A stretch of DNA of 6,248 bases from JAKATY01 sp038876335 (lineage in GTDB: Archaea > Micrarchaeota > Micrarchaeia > Micrarchaeales > Micrarchaeaceae): positions 1-6,248 of the forward strand of contig JAVYYS010000040.1 in NCBI GenBank assembly GCA_038876335.1, in the 5' to 3' direction. The translations under genes and the position numbers were made by a program. The notes beneath the pieces are model-generated. The model saw nothing but the letters and a program-made list of their open reading frames with translations. It was not told where the DNA came from and did not search any database. Shown in pieces: positions 1-4,412 of the stretch. The stretch's first letter is position 1. The number at the start of each line of letters is the position of its first letter.

Positions 1-1
1 C

Positions 2-370
2 ATAAACCAAAGTTCAGAAAATTGGACGCCGGCCTTTAAGAACTCCTGCTATCTTGCCAACACATCTATAGGATGCAAAGTGTTAGGCTTCGATTATTCG
101 ACAAGCACTGCAAATGTTTCGATAAAAAATGATTTCACATCAGCAATAAGGATAAACACCGCGGCGTGCTATATGCCTGGCATGGAACTCAATGAAACAA
201 TAAGAGAAAACGTGAGCCCTTCCAACTCCATCTCGTTTGGAGTGCCATGCCGTTCGATCTCCCTGCCGTTTGCAAGTGCGATATCAAGTTATACCCTGGT
301 GCTCAACTACACAATGCTCAACAAAAGCAGGCTTGCGGTTGGAACTCTCAATGTCTCTAATTTCGTCTAA
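2..370 (+). CDS. C-terminal part of a secreted/surface protein (5' truncated by window edge)
   Basis: The frame is open from the window edge with no stop, so the gene begins upstream; the first internal start-like codon (GTG at 80) is probably not the real start. The visible 122 residues have no membrane segment. They contain nine N-x-S/T sequons (for example NWT, NVS, NET, NYT) and four cysteines, two near the visible N-terminus and two later, enough for two disulfides. Alternating polar and hydrophobic stretches suggest a beta-rich extracellular domain. Such features are common in archaeal S-layer, pilin-like and other glycosylated envelope proteins. I do not recognise the family, and the part that would carry a signal peptide or pilin signal lies outside the window. 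It ends at TAA and is convergent with the next gene. Export and glycosylation are inferred from composition only. Confidence 0.75.
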   Translation: MNQSSENWTPAFKNSCYLANTSIGCKVLGFDYSTSTANVSIKNDFTSAIRINTAACYMPGMELNETIRENVSPSNSISFGVPCRSISLPFASAISSYTLVLNYTMLNKSRLAVGTLNVSNFV

Positions 371-377
371 ACTGCCC

Positions 378-416
378 GCCTTCATTTGCAAATGCAGGCT
401 TTGCTCATAAAAGCCC
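378..416. other. Two overlapping inverted repeats between convergent genes (possible terminator)
   Basis: The perfect 12-bp palindrome CATTTGCAAATG (383-394) is flanked by GCC (378-380) and GGC (397-399), giving an extended imperfect stem. The GGC also starts a second hairpin: GGCTTT (397-402) pairs with AAAGCC (410-415) around a 7-base loop. The two folds share bases and exclude each other. They lie in the 82-bp gap between two convergent stop codons, where a terminator for either strand would be expected. No long T-tract follows on either strand, so termination is only a guess. Confidence 0.35.
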
Positions 417-452
417 AGTGCAGCAAGGTGCATATGCTCCCTCAAACAAATT

Positions 453-1481
453 TCAATCTACTGCACTTTCCAGCATTGTGAGCTCTCTATTAGTAGCATC
501 GATTTCTGCTTTTACCCCTATCGGCAGAGTGGTTATGTACTTTCCGTGGCAGCAAACAAAATCCATAAATGACGGCATCTCCTTAACCTTCTTTGTAACG
601 ATGTCAAAGATTATATCGCTGATCATGTTTTCAACAAAGCCTTCTATGAGGATGTCGTTTATTAGGTAGTTCGTTGGAGAATTCTCCAGCGATTCCTCAA
701 GCCCATAGTGCGGAAACTCACCAAAGAGCAGGCCATTAGCTTTCCTGAATACGCCCTTTATGACCAAACTTGTCAACATGTTATCAATCTGCCACGGCTC
801 TATGTCTACATCCTCAAGAAATACTATGCTGTCGTCAGTGCTCGGCATGTATGCGGTGTTAGCAAGCAGTGCCAGCACAGATAGGTTTCCTCCAATAAGC
901 CTGCCTTTTGCCTTGCCCTCAGTTATCGTTCTGCTCCATTTGCTCTCCAATGGGTTCCTGAGCGCTACCATCTCTTTTTTCTGCACAATGCTCATCATCG
1001 TGTCCCAGTTGTATTTCAGCACGCTCTGATCCTCCTCAGCGAGATCCACAAGCATCGGTCCCTGGAAGGTAAGCAGGCCTGTCTTCCTCATGATAGCCAT
1101 TTCCAGGAATGTCAGATCGCTGTACCCTATGAATACCTTTGGATGCTCCTTTACCACATCATAATTAAGCTTGTTGAGTATGTCTATGGCCCCAGCCCCT
1201 CCTCTGAGCGCCATTATACCGTCTATTTTGTCATCTTTGAATGCTTCTTCTATCTCCATCAGCCTCATATGATCTCCAGCGCTGAAATATCTTGTGGCTG
1301 ACATCTTGTGCATGCTTGAAGAAAGTCTCACCTTGAAGCCGTTCTTTGTAAGAAAGCTGACGGCCTTTGGGAGGTTTGTGAGTGAGGCTGTGAGAGAAGA
1401 CGGTGCTATGATCTTTATAGTGTCTCCTGGCTTCAGGGCGCGCGGTTTTACAATAGCTTCATGCATAGTACCACTTTTCAT
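453..1481 (-). CDS. LD-carboxypeptidase / MccF-like serine peptidase (family S66)
   Basis: This 342-residue protein has the layout of peptidase family S66, whose LdcA members remove the terminal D-Ala from murein tetrapeptides and whose MccF members inactivate microcin C-type aminoacyl nucleotides. The N-terminal LKPGDTIKIIAPSS strand is typical. ALRGGAGAIDIL (91-102) matches the family's RGG-G region. GYSD supplies the nucleophile Ser121. FLEDVDIEPWQID (221-233) supplies the likely catalytic Glu223. CCHGK followed by LPIGVKAEID supplies His312. Length is normal and the triad looks complete. There is no signal peptide or membrane segment, so it is probably cytoplasmic. The first ATG is chosen because a TATA-like box lies about 27 bases upstream, fitting a leaderless mRNA; a second ATG five codons later lacks a good ribosome-binding site. 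Archaea lack murein, so the substrate is unknown. Confidence 0.9.
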   Translation of the reverse strand: MKSGTMHEAIVKPRALKPGDTIKIIAPSSLTASLTNLPKAVSFLTKNGFKVRLSSSMHKMSATRYFSAGDHMRLMEIEEAFKDDKIDGIMALRGGAGAIDILNKLNYDVVKEHPKVFIGYSDLTFLEMAIMRKTGLLTFQGPMLVDLAEEDQSVLKYNWDTMMSIVQKKEMVALRNPLESKWSRTITEGKAKGRLIGGNLSVLALLANTAYMPSTDDSIVFLEDVDIEPWQIDNMLTSLVIKGVFRKANGLLFGEFPHYGLEESLENSPTNYLINDILIEGFVENMISDIIFDIVTKKVKEMPSFMDFVCCHGKYITTLPIGVKAEIDATNRELTMLESAVD

Positions 1482-1502
1482 TCAGAAAAGAAAACAGGAA
1501 AA

Positions 1503-1522
1503 ATACATAAAAATGCCTTTCC
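1503..1522 (-). promoter_or_regulatory. Archaeal promoter (BRE + TATA-like) for the S66 peptidase gene
   Basis: Read on the minus strand, GGAAAGG (1522-1516) is followed two bases later by TTTTTATGTA (1513-1504). The centre of this TATA-like box is about 27 bases from the ATG at 1481, the distance at which archaeal transcription normally starts. The mRNA would then be leaderless, which agrees with the absence of a GAGGTG motif before this start. Seen by eye; no start-site data. Confidence 0.5.
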
Positions 1523-1542
1523 ATAGCAATATAGGTGGCTTT

Positions 1543-1557
1543 GGAAAGGTTTAAATA
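1543..1557 (+). promoter_or_regulatory. Archaeal promoter (BRE + TATA box) for the zinc-ribbon gene
   Basis: GGAAAGG (1543-1549) directly precedes TTTAAATA (1550-1557), a near-consensus archaeal TATA box with a purine-rich TFB-recognition element. Transcription would begin near 1578-1582, leaving a leader of roughly 75 bases before the ATG at 1654. The same heptamer GGAAAGG precedes the divergent minus-strand promoter. Confidence 0.6.
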
Positions 1558-1608
1558 GGTAAGAGCTGCTGCCTTTATCGTTTGCGACAAACCGCAACGG
1601 CACAATCG

Positions 1609-1643
1609 CTTTGCCCTGCAAATTAGCCATACGCACGGCAAAG
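1609..1643 (+). other. Stem-loop in the 5' leader of the zinc-ribbon gene
   Basis: CTTTGCC (1609-1615) is perfectly complementary to GGCAAAG (1637-1643), giving a 7-bp stem around a 21-base loop. Its last base is the first G of the GAGGTG ribosome-binding site. A smaller stem, GTTTG/CAAAC (1580-1584 with 1588-1592), sits near the expected 5' end of the transcript. The position would allow an effect on translation, but stems of this size also arise by chance. Confidence 0.3.
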
Positions 1644-1648
1644 AGGTG
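1643..1648 (+). promoter_or_regulatory. Ribosome-binding site GAGGTG
   Basis: GAGGTG lies exactly 5 bases before the ATG at 1654. It complements the conserved archaeal 16S 3' end. It decides the start: the upstream GTG at 1648 overlaps the motif itself and cannot be served by it. The same motif and spacing recur at nuoI and nuoJ. Confidence 0.7.
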
Positions 1649-1653
1649 TGTAT

Positions 1654-1830
1654 ATGGTGTCGAAAAAGAAGTCTCCCGCAAAGCGGGATGCGCCTATAAG
1701 CGAGCAGAAATGCGAATTGTGCGGAAAGCCTGCCGAAGGCATGTACGCTTTGCTGAGACCGGATAACATAGTCCCTATGTGCAAAAGCTGCGCAAGGATA
1801 GAGCACGCGAGCAAGGCAAAAATTTCATAA
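1654..1830 (+). CDS. Small zinc-ribbon protein (58 aa), function unknown
   Basis: This 58-residue basic protein has two CxxC knuckles, Cys20-x2-Cys23-Gly and Cys43-x2-Cys46, separated by 19 residues. That is the classic spacing for a single-zinc treble-clef or zinc-ribbon fold. The N-terminus (residues 4-11) is rich in lysine, as in nucleic-acid-binding tails. The ATG is supported by GAGGTG five bases upstream and by a good promoter; the next codon, GTG at 1657, is a less likely alternative. The stop overlaps the stop of the convergent minus-strand gene by six bases. I cannot assign it to a named family. A role in RNA or DNA binding, or in ribosome or transcription function, is possible for this fold but is inference. 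Confidence 0.7.
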   Translation: MVSKKKSPAKRDAPISEQKCELCGKPAEGMYALLRPDNIVPMCKSCARIEHASKAKIS

Positions 1831-2103
1831 CCCGATAAAATCCTTTGCGGCAGTGCCACTGGGAAAAGCCCTGCCATTCTCGGCTTCCACCGGCAGTCCT
1901 ATCTCATTCGCTATTCTGAGCAGCTCGCTCATATCTATTACTCTGTCAAGGAAAAGCTCTGGAAAATCTGTGTTTCCTAGTTTAATTCTCTTTACCTTGA
2001 ATACCTGAAACTGCAGCATTCCAAATCTCTTTATCTTTATCCTTATGCTACCATCCTGCAGCGCCTTCCTCGCGTATTCGCTTATCATGCACTCAACCAT
2101 CAT
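1825..2103 (-). CDS. Uncharacterised small protein (about 92 aa)
   Basis: The ORF reads as a plausible soluble protein. An N-terminal helix with KAL is followed by beta-strand-like alternating residues (SIRIKIKRFGMLQFQVFKVK, about 19-38). Then come a helix (MSELLRIANEIGLPV, about 58-72) and a C-terminal tail with NGRAFPSG and KDF. It has no cysteine pair, membrane segment or signal peptide. I do not recognise the family. The start is uncertain: tandem ATG codons at 2103 and 2100, another at 2088, and a TTG at 2139 are all in frame, and none has a clear ribosome-binding site. A T-rich TATA-like box (2126-2121 on the minus strand) would favour a leaderless start near 2100 or the ATG at 2088. 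The gene is divergent from nuoH and convergent with the zinc-ribbon gene, overlapping the latter's stop by six bases. Coding on this strand is supported by protein-like composition only. Confidence 0.6.
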   Translation of the reverse strand: MMVECMISEYARKALQDGSIRIKIKRFGMLQFQVFKVKRIKLGNTDFPELFLDRVIDMSELLRIANEIGLPVEAENGRAFPSGTAAKDFIGL

Positions 2104-2125
2104 CTTCCGCAAAAAACAACTAAAA

Positions 2126-3196
2126 ATGTTCTCTACCAATAGGAAGTGTGGTATCTTGGCGGCGGTCCTTCCCCACGGAGCAGTATCTTCTTACTACAGC
2201 GCTATTTACTCCGCGCTTCTGCGCGCAGGCCTGCATTCGATTCTTGCCCCAGTCTCTCTGTTCCTTTCGCTTCTTGTTTTTTCGATCTTTCTAACAATTA
2301 TAATAATGGTTTTCGCCTACACCTTCGGCTGGGTGGAGAGAAAAATGATAGCGAGGATGCAGGCGCGGCACGGCCCTACCTATCTTGGCAAGTACGGCCT
2401 GCTGCAGAACATGGCAGACGTGATCAAACTGCTTGCAAAGGAGAACATAATGCCGGATAACGCCGATAAGCTTTTCCCGTTCATACTCCCTGCAGTATAT
2501 GCGATATTCTTCCTGATAATCTTCTTTGTGCCTTTCGGTGGCTCGTTCGTTGGGCTCGATTCCTCGGTTTCTCTCATATTCATATTCATGCTCATCTCGT
2601 TTGTGCCGCTGCTGCTCTTTCTCGCTGGATGGACCAGCGGCAATAAGTTCGGCGCGATAAGCGCGCAGAGGTCAGTGCTCATGCTGCTCAGTTACGAAGT
2701 TCCGCTGGTGCTCGTCGTGGCTTCCGTGGCAATGCTTTCGCACAGCTACAGCCTCATCTCAATAGTCTCCGCGCAGAAGAGCATGTGGTTCGCGGTGCTT
2801 ATGCCAATAGGCTTCGTGCTGTTCATGATAATAATGCTTGCGGAGCTGGAGAGGCCCCCATTCGATCTGCGCGAGGCGGACAACGAGCTTATAGCGGGAT
2901 GGCTCACCGACGTCAGTGCGCCGTATTATGCGCTTGCGCTGTTCCTTGACTATACCCGCATGTTCGTCGGCACTCTGCTTATTTCTGTACTTTTCCTGGG
3001 AGGCGGCAATGGGCCCCTGCTCCCAGGATTTGCATGGATTATAATAAAAGTCGTTGTGCTCTCTTTCATAATAATGTTCGTGCGCGCAACCGCGGTGCGC
3101 GTCAAGATAAGCCGGCTCCTGCGAATGGGGTGGCTTTACTTCATGCCATTGTCAATATTAAATATGTTAGTTACATTTGTATTGTTCGTGAGATAA
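2126..3196 (+). CDS. nuoH: NADH:quinone oxidoreductase (complex I) subunit H
   Basis: NuoH/FpoH is the membrane subunit that forms the quinone chamber and joins the peripheral arm to the proton-pumping arm. About eight membrane segments are seen. Signatures are GWVERKMIARMQARHGP (68-84), GLLQNMADVIKLLAKE (91-106), GWTSGNKF (168-175), SYEVP with Glu191, and ERPPFDLREADNELIAG (242-258). The last retains the acidic cluster Asp247, Glu250, Asp252, Glu254. Deviations from the family: TDVSA replaces the usual TEYSG, and RATAVRVKISR (320-330) replaces the usual PR-x-R-x-DQ loop. From ATG 2126 it is 356 residues, close to the family size. No ribosome-binding site precedes this ATG. TTG at 2156 follows GAAGTG by seven bases, would give 346 residues and a more usual N-terminus, and may be the true start; ATGs at 2045 and 2087 seem too long. 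It is the first gene of the nuoHIJKL(M) operon. Identity is certain, the start is not. Confidence 0.95.
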   Translation: MFSTNRKCGILAAVLPHGAVSSYYSAIYSALLRAGLHSILAPVSLFLSLLVFSIFLTIIIMVFAYTFGWVERKMIARMQARHGPTYLGKYGLLQNMADVIKLLAKENIMPDNADKLFPFILPAVYAIFFLIIFFVPFGGSFVGLDSSVSLIFIFMLISFVPLLLFLAGWTSGNKFGAISAQRSVLMLLSYEVPLVLVVASVAMLSHSYSLISIVSAQKSMWFAVLMPIGFVLFMIIMLAELERPPFDLREADNELIAGWLTDVSAPYYALALFLDYTRMFVGTLLISVLFLGGGNGPLLPGFAWIIIKVVVLSFIIMFVRATAVRVKISRLLRMGWLYFMPLSILNMLVTFVLFVR

Positions 3197-3198
3197 AC

Positions 3199-3203
3199 AG
3201 GTG
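3199..3203 (+). promoter_or_regulatory. Ribosome-binding site AGGTG for nuoI
   Basis: AGGTG lies 5 bases before the nuoI ATG at 3209, in the 12-bp gap after nuoH. It has the same core and spacing as the sites before the zinc-ribbon gene and nuoJ, and so fixes the nuoI start. Confidence 0.65.
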
Positions 3204-3208
3204 CGAAT

Positions 3209-3571
3209 ATGTTCCTGAAATCTTTGGCAAAATCTGGCAAAGAGGCGCTTAAGCCACCGTTCACGCTGGAGTTTCCCGAGGTGCGCGAGGACCTTACCGA
3301 TAACTACCGCGGAATCCACAAGCTTGATATACAGACGTGCATAAGCTGCGCGGCCTGCGCAAGGATATGCCCGAACCAGTGCATAGACATGGTCGACACC
3401 TTTACTGAGAAAGGGGTTAAAAAGATGCCAGAGGTGCACTTGGAGCGGTGCCTTTTCTGTGCGGACTGCGAGGAGGTCTGCCCCACCAACTGCTTAGTGC
3501 TGACCAAAGACACGAACTTCGAGGCGTTTGACAGGCGCGATCTTATAAAACGCCCAGAGGATTTGAAATGA
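3209..3571 (+). CDS. nuoI: Complex I subunit I, 2[4Fe-4S] ferredoxin-like protein
   Basis: NuoI carries two [4Fe-4S] clusters (N6a and N6b) that pass electrons along the peripheral arm to NuoB and quinone. Both motifs are complete: Cys44-x2-Cys47-x2-Cys50-x3-Cys54-Pro and Cys81-x2-Cys84-x2-Cys87-x3-Cys91-Pro. NYRGIHKLD (32-40) matches the conserved RxRGxHxL segment before the first cluster. The C-terminal stretch FEAFDRRDLI matches the usual end of NuoI, which separates it from simple ferredoxins. Extra cysteines at 58 and 95 follow each motif as CPxxC. At 120 residues it is somewhat shorter than bacterial NuoI, as in many archaeal Fpo/Nuo complexes. It is peripheral, with no membrane segment. 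It sits between nuoH and nuoJ as in standard nuo order. Confidence 0.95.
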   Translation: MFLKSLAKSGKEALKPPFTLEFPEVREDLTDNYRGIHKLDIQTCISCAACARICPNQCIDMVDTFTEKGVKKMPEVHLERCLFCADCEEVCPTNCLVLTKDTNFEAFDRRDLIKRPEDLK

Positions 3572-3604
3572 TTGCCTAACCGGTTGCGAGCAAACATAAA
3601 CTTA

Positions 3605-3610
3605 GAGGTG
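3605..3610 (+). promoter_or_regulatory. Ribosome-binding site GAGGTG for nuoJ
   Basis: GAGGTG lies 5 bases before the ATG at 3616, in the 44-bp gap between nuoI and nuoJ. It is identical in sequence and spacing to the site before the zinc-ribbon gene. I see no convincing promoter in this gap, so nuoJ is probably co-transcribed with nuoHI. Confidence 0.65.
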
Positions 3611-3615
3611 TTGCT

Positions 3616-4110
3616 ATGTATGTGCTGTTTTACCTGTTCTTGCTGATTGCTGCTGTAGAGCTGGCGCTCTCAGTATACATATTCAGGGCGAGGGAGCTTC
3701 TGCATGCAATTGTGCTGCTTGCGCTACTATTTGTTATGACCTCCATGCTTTACCTTGTGCTTTCGCAACCGCTTCTCGCCACAGTGCAGCTGCTTATACT
3801 GGTTGGCGGCGTATCCACTTATCTGCTCGTAGGCACGGCATCGGAGAGCTTTTCGAAGTTCAGGCACACCAATATCGCGCTCATGCTTGCCCTCGCAATC
3901 GTGACCTTCGCAGTAATATTCTATCCCGTTGCAAGCAATGCGACGTCGCCGTATTACGCATCCGATTCAAACGCTACAGTATTCACCCTTCAGCAGCAGG
4001 CGCAGTTCGTAAAAGGAGACATGGCGATATTCTACATCGGCTCGCTGCTTCTGTTCGGCATCGGCATAGGGGCGATCGCGCTTTACAAAAAGCTTGGCGG
4101 TAGAAAATGA
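3616..4110 (+). CDS. nuoJ: Complex I subunit J (membrane)
   Basis: NuoJ lies between the quinone module and NuoK. Its third helix undergoes a pi-bulge rearrangement thought to couple redox chemistry to pumping. Five membrane segments are visible (about 1-22, 28-48, 53-73, 86-106, 138-158). LLHAIVLLAL (28-37) matches the conserved (P/E)xHA segment of helix 2. ATVQLLILVGGVSTYLLVG (55-73) is helix 3, with conserved Gln58 and Gly64-Gly65. The tyrosine usual at the position of Leu62 is absent. The loop between helices 4 and 5 is polar and has two N-x-T sequons. At 164 residues it is complete and unsplit, whereas some archaea divide NuoJ into two genes. Its TGA overlaps the nuoK start as ATGA, implying translational coupling. 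Identity rests on helix pattern, motifs and gene order. Confidence 0.88.
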   Translation: MYVLFYLFLLIAAVELALSVYIFRARELLHAIVLLALLFVMTSMLYLVLSQPLLATVQLLILVGGVSTYLLVGTASESFSKFRHTNIALMLALAIVTFAVIFYPVASNATSPYYASDSNATVFTLQQQAQFVKGDMAIFYIGSLLLFGIGIGAIALYKKLGGRK

Positions 4111-4412
4111 TAAGCATTTTCCTCATGTTCATAGGATTGAGTTTTGCGCTCTTTTCAATAGGCGTCGCGGGAATGGTGGCAAGCCGGCATGCGGTGGTGG
4201 TGCTCCTTTCGAGCGAGCTCGGCCTTGTGGCGAGCATGCTCCTTTCGCTCTCCGCGTTTGCGTATTATTCTCATGGCAACATACTCGGCCTGCTCTTTTC
4301 GATATGGGCCATAATGTCAGCCGAGGCGATAATGCTTATAGTGTTTTATAGGTACCTTGCCATGGCCGAGATGAGCCTTGACATAGGCAAACTCTCAAAA
4401 TACAGGGATTGA
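4107..4412 (+). CDS. nuoK: Complex I subunit K (membrane, MrpC-like)
   Basis: NuoK is the small three-helix subunit, related to MrpC/MnhC, that forms part of the central hydrophilic axis for proton transfer. The protein is 101 residues, the standard length. It has helices at about 1-24, 28-50 and 57-83. Both essential glutamates are present: Glu37 in SSELGLVAS (helix 2) and Glu73 in MSAEAIMLIVFYR (helix 3). Arg27 after helix 1 is also typical. The C-terminus SLDIGKLSKYRD resembles the NLNID...RG ending of bacterial NuoK. The start overlaps the nuoJ stop (ATGA) and has only a weak GGCGGT upstream, so it probably depends on translation of nuoJ. Its stop directly abuts the nuoL start. Confidence 0.93.
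   Translation: MISIFLMFIGLSFALFSIGVAGMVASRHAVVVLLSSELGLVASMLLSLSAFAYYSHGNILGLLFSIWAIMSAEAIMLIVFYRYLAMAEMSLDIGKLSKYRD

Noticed and set aside
430..437. Palindrome GCATATGC
   Set aside because: Eight bases of symmetry with no flanking extension is expected by chance.
418..1029. Plus-strand ORFs inside the S66 peptidase gene
   Set aside because: They are antisense shadows of a gene with a complete family signature, and their translations show no domain-like pattern.
1459..1877. Minus-strand ORFs across the zinc-ribbon gene and its promoter
   Set aside because: They overlap a clear promoter, ribosome-binding site and CxxC-containing gene on the other strand, and their composition is not protein-like.
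2031..2043. TTTATCTTTATCC as a promoter for nuoH
   Set aside because: It is T-rich but not a clear TATA box, has no purine-rich BRE, and lies inside the minus-strand coding sequence.
2045..2125. Longer N-terminus of nuoH from ATG at 2045 or 2087
   Set aside because: It would overlap the minus-strand gene, lacks a ribosome-binding site, and adds up to 27 residues to a protein that already has a longer N-terminus than usual.
2119..2128. CTAAAAATG as a shared bidirectional TATA box for nuoH and the divergent gene
   Set aside because: The distances do not fit any of the candidate start codons well on the plus strand, and only loosely on the minus strand. It is mentioned under the minus-strand gene but not called.
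3583..3592. TTGCGAGCAA hairpin between nuoI and nuoJ
   Set aside because: A 4-bp stem with a 2-base loop is not stable, and no T-tract follows.
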